Below the pieces are notes generated by a model. The model ran no database searches and was not told the origin of the DNA. It saw only the letters and a program-made list of their open reading frames with translations. Position numbers and translations under genes: made by a program. Shown here one piece after another: positions 1 to 10,270 of a stretch of DNA of 40,143 nucleotides (its first letter is position 1; every line of letters starts with the position of its first letter). Origin of the DNA: Vibrio sp. AND4 (GTDB taxonomy: Bacteria > Pseudomonadota > Gammaproteobacteria > Enterobacterales > Vibrionaceae). The stretch lies in the NCBI RefSeq assembly GCF_000171815.1, contig NZ_ABGR01000018.1, positions 1 to 40,143 on the forward strand, read 5' to 3'.

Positions 1-477
1 TGGCCTGTGATCAACGCCACCAGCGGTGTATCAGGTGCTGGGCGTAAGGCCTCCATGGTGAACAGCTTCTGCGAAGTGAGCCTACAACCTTACGGTGTAT
101 TTAACCATCGACATCAGCCAGAGATTGCTCAGCATTTAGGTTGCGATGTAATTTTTACGCCACACCTAGGAAACTTTAAACGCGGCATTCTTGCCACCAT
201 CACCATGAAGCTAGCGCAAGGTGTGACAGAAACACAAGTGGTACAAGCATTTGAACACGCCTACCAAGACAAGCCAGCGGTTCGTCTCAGAGGTGACGCC
301 ACGCCGCGTATTCAGGATGTCGAAAATAGCCCTTTTTGTGATATTGGCTGGAAGGTACAAGGCGAACACATCATTGTGATTTCGGCAATCGACAACCTAC
401 TCAAAGGTGCGTCCAGCCAAGCAATGCAATGTCTCAATATTCATTACGGTTACCCAGAACTGACAGCATTGCTGTAG
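1..477 (+). CDS. argC: N-acetyl-gamma-glutamyl-phosphate reductase, 3' part
   Basis: This is the C-terminal part of ArgC, which reduces N-acetylglutamyl phosphate to the semialdehyde in arginine synthesis. The gene runs off the left edge: base 1 is the first base of a codon and the start lies outside. The visible 158 codons include the conserved stretch [15 protein letters not shown] near the left end, [14 protein letters not shown], and the C-terminal [20 protein letters not shown] typical of the family. The gene ends in TAG 21 bp before the argB start and is presumably co-transcribed with it. The upstream promoter and any operator are not in the window. Identification is secure. Confidence 0.96.
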   Translation, partial: WPVINATSGVSGAGRKASMVNSFCEVSLQPYGVFNHRHQPEIAQHLGCDVIFTPHLGNFKRGILATITMKLAQGVTETQVVQAFEHAYQDKPAVRLRGDATPRIQDVENSPFCDIGWKVQGEHIIVISAIDNLLKGASSQAMQCLNIHYGYPELTALL

Positions 478-498
478 TCGTTGAAAGAGGGAAATACG

Positions 499-1290
499 AT
501 GACGCAAACCAATCAAGCACCTTTAGTCATTAAACTGGGCGGTGCAGCACTATCTTGCACTCAAACCTTAAGCCAACTGTTTGCTGCCATTGCGGCATAC
601 CAAAAGTCGGCGCAGCGACAAATCGCCATCGTTCATGGCGGTGGCTACCTAGTTGATGAGTTGATGGCAAAGCTTCAGCTTAAAACTGTAAAGAAAAACG
701 GTTTACGCGTAACACCTTACGATCAAATTCCTGTGATTGCGGGCGCGCTTGCTGGTACTGCAAACAAGATTCTGCAAGGCCAAGCAATTTCTAATGGCCT
801 GAATGCGGTGGGCCTTAGCCTCGCTGATGGTGGTTTATGTCATGTTGAAGAACTTGACCCAGAACTCGGCGCGGTAGGGAAAGCATCACCAGGGGATTCA
901 ACCCTATTACAAGCGGTGCTAAACGCAGGCGCACTACCGATCATCAGCTCAATTGGTCTGACAGAAAAAGGTCAGATAATGAATGTGAATGCTGATCAAG
1001 CTGCGGTTGCCGTCGCGGGTGCACTGGACGCGGAGCTGGTGCTCCTGTCTGATGTAAGCGGTGTTCTCGATGGTAAAGGTCATTTGATCAAAACCTTATC
1101 AGAGCAAGAAGCGGATGCATTGATCCAAGGGCAAGTGATCACCGACGGCATGATCGTCAAAGTTAAGGCGGCTTTGGAGGCCGCCAATGATCTTGGACGT
1201 TCTATCGAAGTCGCGACATGGCGTTACCCAGAGAAACTGACCCAGCTATTCGCGGGTGAAAGTATTGGCACGCAGTTTCTGCCGCAATAA
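499..1290 (+). CDS. argB: acetylglutamate kinase
   Basis: ArgB (263 aa) phosphorylates N-acetylglutamate with ATP, the second step of arginine synthesis in the cytoplasm. It shows the amino-acid-kinase N-terminus [10 protein letters not shown], the loop [12 protein letters not shown], and the C-terminal nucleotide-binding part with [15 protein letters not shown] and [11 protein letters not shown]. An in-frame TTG lies 18 bp upstream, but the ATG at 499 has an AGAGGGA ribosome-binding site 7 bases ahead and matches the usual protein start ([15 protein letters not shown]), so I chose it. Length is normal. It sits between argC and argG on the same strand. Confidence 0.95.
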   Translation: MTQTNQAPLVIKLGGAALSCTQTLSQLFAAIAAYQKSAQRQIAIVHGGGYLVDELMAKLQLKTVKKNGLRVTPYDQIPVIAGALAGTANKILQGQAISNGLNAVGLSLADGGLCHVEELDPELGAVGKASPGDSTLLQAVLNAGALPIISSIGLTEKGQIMNVNADQAAVAVAGALDAELVLLSDVSGVLDGKGHLIKTLSEQEADALIQGQVITDGMIVKVKAALEAANDLGRSIEVATWRYPEKLTQLFAGESIGTQFLPQ

Positions 1291-1373
1291 AGCAGAACAG
1301 TCAAAGAATTCAACATTAGGAAGTGGTTGGCACTGACCGCCTAGAGCAGCGCCAGTTAAGTTTGGAGAAAAAC

Positions 1374-2591
1374 ATGAGCAAAGTGAACGTAAATAAAGTG
1401 GTAGTCGCATACTCAGGCGGTCTAGATACTTCAGTAATCATCCCCGTGGCTAAAAGAGAACTACGACTGTGAAGTGGTGGCGTTTTGTTGCCGATGTTGG
1501 TCAAGGTGCACAAGAGCTAGAAGGTATTTGAAGCAAAAGCAAAAGCTTCTGGTGCTTCTGAGTGTTACATCGCCGACCTGAAAAGAAGAAATGGTCGCGG
1601 ACTACATTTTCCCGACGCTAAAAACCGGTGCTTACTATGAAGGTAAATACTACTAGGTACATCAATGGCACGCCCCATCATTGCCAAAGCCCAAGTTGAA
1701 GTTGCACGTAAAGTGGGCGCGGATGCGCTGTGTCATGGCTGTACAGGTAAGGGTAATGACCAAGTTCGTTTTGAAGGCGCATTTGCAGCACTAGCACCAG
1801 ATCTGCATGTTATTGCGCCGTGGCGTGAGTGGGATTTGGTGAGCCGTGAGGCGTGTTTGGATTACCTAGCGGAGCGCAACATTCCATGTTCAGCGTCTCT
1901 TACTAAAATCTACTCACGTGATGCGAATGCATGGCATATTTCGACTGAAGGCGGAGTCTTGGAAGAGACGTGGAACGCACCAAACGAAGACTGTTGGGTA
2001 TGGACTGTCGCTCCCGAGCAAGCACCAAACGAAGCTGAATATATCACGCTGAAAGTCGCCAAAGGGGAAGTCGTTGAAGTGGACGGCGAAACAATGACGC
2101 CATACAACGCGCTGGTTTACTTAAATGAGAAAGGTGCGAAGCACGGTGTGGGTCGTATCGATATCGTAGAAAACCGTCTTGTGGGTATGAAGTCTCGTGG
2201 TTGCTACGAAACGCCGGGAGGCACCATCATGATGGAAGCACTGCGCGCCGTCGAGCAGCTTGTGCTCGATAAATCATCGTTCGAATTCCGTGAAGAGCTA
2301 GGTCTAAAAGCGTCTCACCTTGTATACGATGGTCGTTGGTTCACCCCTCTATGTACATCGATCCTTGCTGCTTCTGAAGCGCTCGCGCAAGACGTTAACG
2401 GTGAAGTGGTCGTGAAGCTTTACAAAGGCCAAGCAACGGTGACACAGAAGCGCTCTGACAACAGCTTATACACAGAAGCGTTTGCAACTTTTGGTGAAGA
2501 TGAGGTTTACGACCAAAGCCATGCAGAAGGGTTCATCCGTCTTTACTCGCTATCAAGCCGTATCCGTGCGTTGAACAGCCAGAAACAGTAA
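1374..2591 (+). pseudogene. argG: argininosuccinate synthase, broken by five indels (probable sequence errors)
   Basis: ArgG joins citrulline and aspartate using ATP. The start at 1374 has a TTTGGAG ribosome-binding site and encodes the P-loop-like motif AYSGGLDTS. The frame then breaks. Comparison with the expected protein indicates an extra C in 1442-1445, an extra T in 1483-1486, an extra T in 1527-1529, an extra A in 1581-1584 and a lost C near 1650. The net change is +3, so the frame is restored before the methionine at 1665, and the last 308 codons are intact, including [15 protein letters not shown]. Real homologues are about 404 aa. Four of five changes are single-base gains in short homopolymers and no other coding loss is seen, so I infer sequencing error. 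A true mutant would be an arginine auxotroph. Confidence 0.9.
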
Positions 2592-2620
2592 GTCAATCTA
2601 GCTGGCTCAGAAAATAAAGG

Positions 2621-2645
2621 ACCTGCCCCTATTGGCAGGTTTTTT
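2621..2645 (+). terminator. rho-independent terminator after argG
   Basis: A 7-bp GC-rich stem (ACCTGCC at 2621-2627 with GGCAGGT at 2634-2640, loop CCTATT) is followed by a run of T. It closes argCBG and separates that unit from argH(A). Confidence 0.88.
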
Positions 2646-2682
2646 GGTTTCGACTGATCTAATCAAGATTAAGTAAGATACT

Positions 2683-2721
2683 ACTGAATAAATATGTATT
2701 TTTACTGAATTTATACTTTAT
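2683..2721 (+). promoter_or_regulatory. tandem ArgR-type operator (two ARG boxes) upstream of argH(A)
   Basis: Two 18-bp imperfect palindromes of the ARG-box type (consensus core TGAAT-WWWW-ATTCA) start at 2683 and 2704. Each has an exact TGAAT half-site (2685-2689 and 2706-2710) followed by four A/T bases; the right halves are degenerate. They are 21 bp apart, which is the usual centre-to-centre spacing of tandem ARG boxes bound by the ArgR hexamer. They lie between the argG terminator and argH(A), so argH(A) probably has its own arginine-repressed promoter. A TATACT that could be a -10 element (2712-2717) falls inside the second box; no good -35 was found. Confidence 0.6.
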
Positions 2722-2816
2722 TTTTTTCTGTGATTATCGTAACGTGGAGGCATAAGGAAAAATGAGCAAATGATCAGCAGCTTGCTCAACACATAATGAA
2801 TAACACGTTAGTGTAA

Positions 2817-4715
<1,899 letters not shown>

Positions 4716-4834
4716 GTTGATGAATTTATTAGTATTTAATAAAACACTTAAAAAATAGGGAAAAAATTTGGAACCTTTAAGAGGAAGCCCGGTCTATTAA
4801 AGTACCACTGCTTTTTCTTAGAAGAATCTAAGAG

Positions 4835-4868
4835 GCCCCAAGACCGATATTGGTTTTGGGGCTTTTTT
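4835..4868 (+). terminator. rho-independent terminator after argH(A)
   Basis: An 11-bp stem (4835-4845 with 4852-4862, one G-T pair, loop GATATT) is followed by six T at 4863-4868. It ends argH(A). The T run abuts the stop codon of the opposing DUF3624 gene, and there is no matching T run on the minus strand. Confidence 0.88.
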
Positions 4869-5162
4869 CTATCTGTCATCTGAGCGATGATCCTCTCTGT
4901 TTGGTCTCCCGCGTCGACGCTGCCACGGCAAAATAACAAAGCGCATCCAAAGGTGTAAAAACAGTAAGGCATTAAACGTAAAGCAAGCAAAGATCAGGGC
5001 GATCGACTCAATACTCTGCGGATCATCTTTAAACACAAACCACCATATGATCCAGCATAACACCGAGAGTAGCGTCACCTGTTTCATACATCGTTGGCAA
5101 CGTCCGATTTTTTTCCAAAACCAATGCTCTTGGCAAGTGTGACAAGCCATTGTTCTATCCAT
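4869..5162 (-). CDS. DUF3624 family small membrane protein
   Basis: A 97-residue protein (93 if translation begins at the second methionine, 5150) that I recognise as DUF3624, a family common in vibrios with no known function. The N-terminus carries two CxxC pairs (CHTC and CQRC) around a tryptophan-rich HWFWKK segment, suggesting a small metal- or redox-active knuckle. Two hydrophobic segments follow (about residues 29-44 and 52-73), and the C-terminus is strongly basic and arginine-rich. No clear ribosome-binding site separates the two start choices. It converges on argH(A). Confidence 0.75.
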   Translation of the reverse strand: MDRTMACHTCQEHWFWKKIGRCQRCMKQVTLLSVLCWIIWWFVFKDDPQSIESIALIFACFTFNALLFLHLWMRFVILPWQRRRGRPNREDHRSDDR

Positions 5163-5327
5163 ACTGTCTATTTTTTTTGATTATAACCTTAACCAAGATT
5201 CGAAAGTGTTTTGTCTTCCCCTTGAGTAAAGGAGAGCCAACCAAAAATGGAAAATTAGCTTGGTAAAACATCTGTGGCACGTCATTGGTGTATGGTGCTC
5301 GGTCAGCCAAACAATAGGAAAAGAATA

Positions 5328-5432
5328 ATGTCGACAGAACTTAAAGTAGCACTCGGTTTTGCTAGTAGCTTCTTCATCATTGGTTTTACTGCAATTGTGC
5401 TTGTTAGCCGTTACGCAATGATGACTGTCTAA
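5328..5432 (+). CDS. 34-residue single-span membrane peptide
   Basis: A short ORF from ATG 5328 to TAA 5432 with a purine-rich ribosome-binding site (AGGAAAAG, about 5 bases upstream) and a strong terminator 100 bp downstream. The peptide starts MSTELKVALG, continues with one hydrophobic span (about residues 8-28) and ends YAMMTV. Its length, single span and own terminator fit a small membrane protein, but I do not recognise a family. The opposite strand carries an 85-codon open frame here that lacks comparable signals. Conservation of the peptide across vibrios would decide the case. Confidence 0.45.
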   Translation: MSTELKVALGFASSFFIIGFTAIVLVSRYAMMTV

Positions 5433-5532
5433 CACCAATCTTAGTTAATAACGGTCATACTCTGAGCTCTGATTTACAGTGATTGGCATAACCACCATTG
5501 TATTGATTTTGGAATGAATAAAGTTGGGATTG

Positions 5533-5559
5533 AAAGCCTCGTTTTTACGAGGCTTTTTT
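5533..5559 (+). terminator. rho-independent terminator after the 34-residue ORF
   Basis: A perfect 10-bp stem, AAAGCCTCGT (5533-5542) with ACGAGGCTTT (5547-5556), TTTT loop and T run. On the minus strand the same hairpin is followed by a weak T stretch, so it may also serve the peroxiredoxin gene ending at 5649. Confidence 0.85.
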
Positions 5560-5648
5560 ATTGGGATACCATCTACCGGGCGAGAGATATACGGGAAGAA
5601 CGATGGCTGGACAGCTCAAGTTTCAATCCAAGCCCATCAAATAGAGGA

Positions 5649-6377
5649 TTAGCTTAGGTAAGTTTCTAGCTCTTCGCTACCACCGATATGTTTACCACCG
5701 ATGAAGACTTGAGGAACCGTCGCACGGCCAGAGATTGCCCGCAGACTCACGGTTGTTGCATCTTTACCCAAAACGACCTCTTCATATTGAAGGCCATGGT
5801 CAATTAGGTTTTGTTTCGCCTTCATGCAGAAAGGACAACCTGGTTTGGTGAACACGGTGATCGATTCTTGAGTTTTGTACTCAGGTGCCACGTAATTCAT
5901 CATGGTGTCTGCATCCGAGACTTTGAACGGGTCGCCTGGCTCGTTTGGTTCAATAAACATTTTTTCAACCACGCCATTTTTCACTAGCATGCTGTAACGC
6001 CACGAACGCTTGCCAAAGCCGATGTCGTTTTTGTCCACCAGCATACCCATGCCGTCCGTGAACTCTCCGTTACCATCGGGGATGAAGGTGATGTTTTCTG
6101 CTTCTTGGTCAGCTTTCCACGCGTTCATTACAAACGTATCATTGACTGACACACAGACAATTTCATCCACACCATGCTCTTTAAATACGGAGAACAACTC
6201 GTTGTAACGAGGTAGGTGGCTTGACGAACATGTTGGAGTAAATGCACCTGGCAAGCTGAATACGATAACCGTTTTGTCTTTAAATAGTTCATCCGTGGTG
6301 ACATTCACCCACGCGTCACCCTCACGAGTTGGAAAGGTAACTTGTGGTACAGCTTGACCTTCTTTTGATGCAAACAT
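5649..6377 (-). CDS. hybrid peroxiredoxin 5-glutaredoxin (peroxidase)
   Basis: A 242-residue fusion. The N-terminal peroxiredoxin domain has PGAFTPTC with the peroxidatic cysteine at residue 50. The C-terminal glutaredoxin domain has the CPFC active site at residues 181-184. Such hybrids (first studied in Haemophilus) reduce hydrogen peroxide and alkyl peroxides at the expense of glutathione. An in-frame ATG lies 18 bp upstream, but the one at 6377 has AAAGGA 8 bases ahead and gives the usual N-terminus [12 protein letters not shown]. It is divergent from oxyR across an OxyR-type operator, so it is probably peroxide-induced. Confidence 0.95.
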   Translation of the reverse strand: MFASKEGQAVPQVTFPTREGDAWVNVTTDELFKDKTVIVFSLPGAFTPTCSSSHLPRYNELFSVFKEHGVDEIVCVSVNDTFVMNAWKADQEAENITFIPDGNGEFTDGMGMLVDKNDIGFGKRSWRYSMLVKNGVVEKMFIEPNEPGDPFKVSDADTMMNYVAPEYKTQESITVFTKPGCPFCMKAKQNLIDHGLQYEEVVLGKDATTVSLRAISGRATVPQVFIGGKHIGGSEELETYLS

Positions 6378-6488
6378 AATGATTTCCTTTTTCAATTTAT
6401 GAAATAATTCGTATTCGAGCTTAGCGTTATTTACCGCTTAGTTTTGTTTAATTGGCCCCATTATTGAAAAAATATTTTGATAGCTCTA

Positions 6489-6525
6489 ATCATTTGATGC
6501 TATGGTTTTGATAGATTATTTCTAT
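6489..6525. promoter_or_regulatory. OxyR operator between the peroxiredoxin gene and oxyR
   Basis: The OxyR consensus is ATAG-N7-CTAT-N7-ATAG-N7-CTAT. Here ATCA (6489-6492) is followed after 7 bases by CTAT (6500-6503), after 7 by ATAG (6511-6514) and after 7 by CTAT (6522-6525). Three of four tetramers are exact and the first matches two of four bases, with perfect spacing throughout. It lies 27 bp upstream of the oxyR start, so binding could repress oxyR and activate the divergent peroxidase gene. The match is read directly; regulation is inferred. Confidence 0.75.
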
Positions 6526-6551
6526 CGAGAAACAAGAAGCGAATCGTACGT

Positions 6552-7445
6552 ATGAATATCCGAGATTTTGAGTACTTGGTAGCGCTTGCTGAGCACAAGC
6601 ATTTTCGAAAAGCGGCGGAAGCCTGTTTTGTTAGCCAGCCAACCTTGAGTGGTCAGATTCGTAAACTAGAAGATGAATTGGGCACGACATTGCTAGAGAG
6701 AAGTAGCCGTCGAGTGTTGTTTACCGATTCTGGTTTACAGCTAGTCGAGCAAGCAAAACGTATCTTAAGCGAAGTGAAAACCCTTAAAGATATGGCGAGT
6801 GGTCAAAGTGGTGCTATGACGGGCCCTATGCATATTGGCTTTATCCCAACCGTCGGACCTTACTTGTTACCCAAAATCATTCCTCGATTGAAAGTGGAGT
6901 TTCCTGAGCTTGAGCTGTTTCTGCATGAGGCCCAAACCCATCAGTTGGTTCGCCAGTTAGAAGAGGGCAAGCTAGATTGTCTCGTGTTAGCTTCTGTCGA
7001 TGAGACGGCCCCTTTCAAAGAGATCGAAGTGTACAATGAGCCCTTGAGCGTCGCTGTGCCTTGTGACCATGAATGGGCTGATTTGGAACATATCGACATG
7101 CTGGACCTCAATGGTAGAACGGTATTGGCTCTAGGCGATGGTCACTGTCTGCGTGATCAAGCACTTGGTTTCTGTTTTGCCGCTGGAGCAAAGGACGATG
7201 AACGTTTTAAGGCGACCAGTCTGGAGACTTTGCGTAATATGGTGGCAGCCGGCGCTGGCATTACACTGTTGCCAGCACTATCAGTACCGAATGAGAAAAA
7301 GAAAGATGGCGTATGCTACGTGCCAGCTGTGAACCCAACGCCTTCACGCAGTATTGTTTTAGTTTACCGTCCTGGCTCACCACTACGTGCACGCTTCGAA
7401 GCATTGGCTGCGACCATTAAAAGTATCTTGGAAGCGAAAAAATAA
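6552..7445 (+). CDS. oxyR: hydrogen peroxide-inducible transcription activator OxyR
   Basis: A 297-residue LysR-family regulator. The N-terminal winged helix-turn-helix (about residues 1-60, with FRKAAEACFVSQPTLSGQI) precedes the sensor domain. Cysteines 199 and 208, in GDGHCLRDQALGFC, match the redox pair of E. coli OxyR in number and context, so it should sense peroxide through a disulfide. The ribosome-binding site is weak (AAGAAG). It is divergent from its likely target, the peroxiredoxin-glutaredoxin gene, and convergent with mrcA across a shared terminator. Confidence 0.97.
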   Translation: MNIRDFEYLVALAEHKHFRKAAEACFVSQPTLSGQIRKLEDELGTTLLERSSRRVLFTDSGLQLVEQAKRILSEVKTLKDMASGQSGAMTGPMHIGFIPTVGPYLLPKIIPRLKVEFPELELFLHEAQTHQLVRQLEEGKLDCLVLASVDETAPFKEIEVYNEPLSVAVPCDHEWADLEHIDMLDLNGRTVLALGDGHCLRDQALGFCFAAGAKDDERFKATSLETLRNMVAAGAGITLLPALSVPNEKKKDGVCYVPAVNPTPSRSIVLVYRPGSPLRARFEALAATIKSILEAKK

Positions 7446-7482
7446 CCTTATTGCAGCTTTACGCGGATAATACAGAGAAACA

Positions 7483-7509
7483 AAAAGGGAGCTCGCGCTC
7501 CCTTTTTTA
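7483..7509. terminator. bidirectional terminator between oxyR and mrcA
   Basis: A 10-bp stem AAAAGGGAGC (7483-7492) with GCTCCCTTTT (7497-7506) and loop TCGC. It has an A run on the left and a T run on the right, so it can work for both converging genes. Confidence 0.88.
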
Positions 7510-7525
7510 TATCGGTCATTTGCTA

Positions 7526-10093
7526 TCAGAATAGCTCTTCTGAGCCCCCGCTGCCTGAGTAGATACTGTCTTCTAGGAGGCTACCTACGTATTCGGTAGG
7601 CTCTGTCCCTTTCTTAAAGTATTCAAACATCGATGAGCCATCAACTTTGTGCGTCAATAGGCCACTATCACGATCGATACGCACCCGAACGATATCATCT
7701 GGAATATTCTTACCTTGCTGTGGTTTGCCTTCTAGGGCAGTGTGCATGAAATCAATCCAAGCCGGTTCCGCAGTCTTTGCTCCTGATTCAGCGCCAGAGG
7801 TCTGGCCTTTGCCTAGGTTGCCATTGACTGTCGTGCGGCCTAGTGTTCTCGAGTGGTCATCGAAACCAACCCACGCGATTGCCACTATGCCAGGACCGAA
7901 GCCGTTGTACCAAGTGTCTTTTGAGTTATTGGTGGTGCCTGTTTTACCGCCGATATCGCGACGTTCAAGTTTCTGTGCACGCCAGCCAGTGCCGTTCCAG
8001 CCAGTACCATCACGCCAGCTGCCACCACCCCAGATGTTGCTGTACATCATTTCACGCATTAAGAAGGCGTTCTGCGCAGAGATCACCTGTTTTGCGTATT
8101 GCGGCGTATCGTTTTCTAGTGCGTTGTCTGGGGCAATTTTCTCTGTCGTTACGTCTTGCTCACCAAATTCTGCGGCAAACTTATCTTCAGCCGGTGTCTG
8201 CGGTTCAATGTAAGGACAATCTTGCTGACAAATTACTTTAGGGTTTGCTTTGAAAAGCACTTCACCGAACGCGTCCTCCACATGATCAATGTAGAATGGC
8301 TCTACATAGTAACCGCCGTTAGCAAACACGGAGTAGCCTTGCGCCACTTTCATTGGTGTTAAACTGCCGGCACCAAGAGCGATGGTTTCTGAACGTGGCA
8401 CTTTATTGATGTCAAAACCGAAGCGCGTTAGGTATTCACGTGTCTCGTCCAAACCCACTTCACGCAGAGTACGGACAGCCATGACGTTTTTAGACTGCGC
8501 CAGACCGATTCGCAGGCGAGTAGGGCCAACGTATGTTGGTGGTGAGTTTTTCGGGCGCCATGCAGAACCTGAGCCCGCATCCCATTTGTTGATGGGCGCA
8601 TCATTGATAAGAGAGGCAATGGTTAGTCCCTTATTGAGTGCTGCTGAGTAGATGAAAGGTTTGATACTTGAACCTACTTGGCGCACTGACATGGTTGCAC
8701 GGTTAAACTTGCTGTGAACAAAGTTAAAACCGCCAACGAGGGAGAGTACAGCCCCGTTTTCTGGATTCATGGCGACAAATGCGGTGTTTGCGCTTGGAAC
8801 TTGGCCTAGCTTCCAGTGATTGACTGTGTTGCCTTCTGCGTCAGTAGTACTGATTTCACGGACCCAAATTTGTTGGCCTGTCCCTAATATCTGTTTGGCT
8901 GATTTTGGCGCAGCGCCTTGACGTTCATCCGTTAGGTATTTTCGGGCCCAGTTCATGCCAGTCCAAGCGATGGTCTGCTCATTATTGTTCTTGACCCAAA
9001 CTTGCGCTGTTTTGTCGTCTACTCGGGTGACGATTGCTGGGAGAAGTTGTCCGTAAGTTGGTTGCTTCTTCAGATGTTGTTCAATCTGATCGGTATTCCA
9101 AGCGGCTTCATCTTGTTTCCACAATACTTTTTCAGCACCGCGATAGCCGTGACGCTCGTCATACGCAAGAATGTTGTTGATTGCGGCTTTGTTCGCGGCA
9201 TCTTGCAGCTTTGAATCCACTGTCATGTAGATGTTTAAACCGGACGTGTAGGCTTTTTCTGGGCCGTATTCTTTCACTGCCCACGAACGCGCCAGTTCTG
9301 CAACATATGGGGCAGAAAGCTCAATCTTAGCACTGTGGTATCGAGACTCCATATGCTCTGCTCGTGCTTGCTCGTATTGCTCTTGAGTAATGTATTTTTC
9401 ATCTAACATTCGCATCAGAACGACGTTACGACGGTTGGTTGCACGCTCAAGAGAGTGGATAGGGTTCATCGTTGATGGCGCTTTTGGCATACCAGCAAGC
9501 GTTGCAATTTCACCTAAGGTCAATTCATTCAGGCGCTTGCCGAAATAAACCTGAGCAGCAGCACCGAAACCGTATGAGCGGTAACCAAGGAAGATCTTGT
9601 TGACGTACAGCGCCATGATCTCTTGTTTTGTCAGAAGTTGCTCAATGTGAATCGCAATAAAGATCTCTTTCACTTTACGCATGATCTTCTTCTCGTTGGA
9701 TAGGAAGAAGTTACGCGCTAGCTGCTGAGTGATGGTACTTGCCCCTTGCTTTGCAGAGCCGGATAGAGCGACGACGACGGCTGCACGCGTGATGCCGATA
9801 GGGTCGATGCCCGGGTGTTCATAAAAACGGCTATCTTCGGTCGCGATCAGTGCATGAATTAAATCTTGCGGAATTTCGTCATAGGTAACAGGAATGCGGC
9901 GTTTCTCGCCAAACTGCGCAATCAGCTTCCCGTCTTGACTGAAAACTTGCATAGGTGTTTGTAATTCAACATCTTTTAATGCTGCAACATCTGGCAATTC
10001 AGGCTTCACGTATTGATAGAAGCCAAAAATTGTGGTGACTCCAAGAATTATGCAAATCAATGTTAAAAATAATAAACGCTTTATGAACTTCAC
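7526..10093 (-). CDS. mrcA: penicillin-binding protein 1A
   Basis: An 855-residue bifunctional class A PBP that polymerises and cross-links peptidoglycan in the periplasm. One N-terminal membrane anchor (about residues 5-27) is followed by the glycosyltransferase domain (EDSRFYEHPGID, with TITQQLARNFFL further on), then an OB-like insert. The transpeptidase domain follows with the SSIKPF motif (near residue 475) and KTGTTNNSKDTW (near 716). The start is GTG at 10093, with AGGGA about 8 bases upstream; no better ATG exists. The C-terminus is glycine- and serine-rich. It is divergent from pilM, an arrangement I recall from other gammaproteobacteria. Confidence 0.96.
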   Translation of the reverse strand: MKFIKRLLFLTLICIILGVTTIFGFYQYVKPELPDVAALKDVELQTPMQVFSQDGKLIAQFGEKRRIPVTYDEIPQDLIHALIATEDSRFYEHPGIDPIGITRAAVVVALSGSAKQGASTITQQLARNFFLSNEKKIMRKVKEIFIAIHIEQLLTKQEIMALYVNKIFLGYRSYGFGAAAQVYFGKRLNELTLGEIATLAGMPKAPSTMNPIHSLERATNRRNVVLMRMLDEKYITQEQYEQARAEHMESRYHSAKIELSAPYVAELARSWAVKEYGPEKAYTSGLNIYMTVDSKLQDAANKAAINNILAYDERHGYRGAEKVLWKQDEAAWNTDQIEQHLKKQPTYGQLLPAIVTRVDDKTAQVWVKNNNEQTIAWTGMNWARKYLTDERQGAAPKSAKQILGTGQQIWVREISTTDAEGNTVNHWKLGQVPSANTAFVAMNPENGAVLSLVGGFNFVHSKFNRATMSVRQVGSSIKPFIYSAALNKGLTIASLINDAPINKWDAGSGSAWRPKNSPPTYVGPTRLRIGLAQSKNVMAVRTLREVGLDETREYLTRFGFDINKVPRSETIALGAGSLTPMKVAQGYSVFANGGYYVEPFYIDHVEDAFGEVLFKANPKVICQQDCPYIEPQTPAEDKFAAEFGEQDVTTEKIAPDNALENDTPQYAKQVISAQNAFLMREMMYSNIWGGGSWRDGTGWNGTGWRAQKLERRDIGGKTGTTNNSKDTWYNGFGPGIVAIAWVGFDDHSRTLGRTTVNGNLGKGQTSGAESGAKTAEPAWIDFMHTALEGKPQQGKNIPDDIVRVRIDRDSGLLTHKVDGSSMFEYFKKGTEPTEYVGSLLEDSIYSGSGGSEELF

Positions 10094-10270
10094 CGGAGAA
10101 TCCCTGATTGGTTGAGGCTGTGTAACGGCAAATCCTTGTACTCTTGTTCAAAAATTTAGCACATAAGAGACATTAACTCTTATTTGAATGCTAATAACAA
10201 CCTTTGCACGAAGAAAATTCTCTGGGTGCTAACAATATCGGCACGTAAGAATTTCGGAGCGAGAGTAGAG

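Noticed and set aside
5181..5438. 85-codon minus-strand open frame opposite the 34-residue ORF
   Set aside because: No ribosome-binding site, and the plus strand has the ribosome-binding site and terminator.
7647..8213. 188-codon plus-strand open frame inside mrcA
   Set aside because: It is antisense to a well-conserved part of PBP1A; the sequence is rich in Arg, Pro, Ser and Cys, as expected of a shadow frame.
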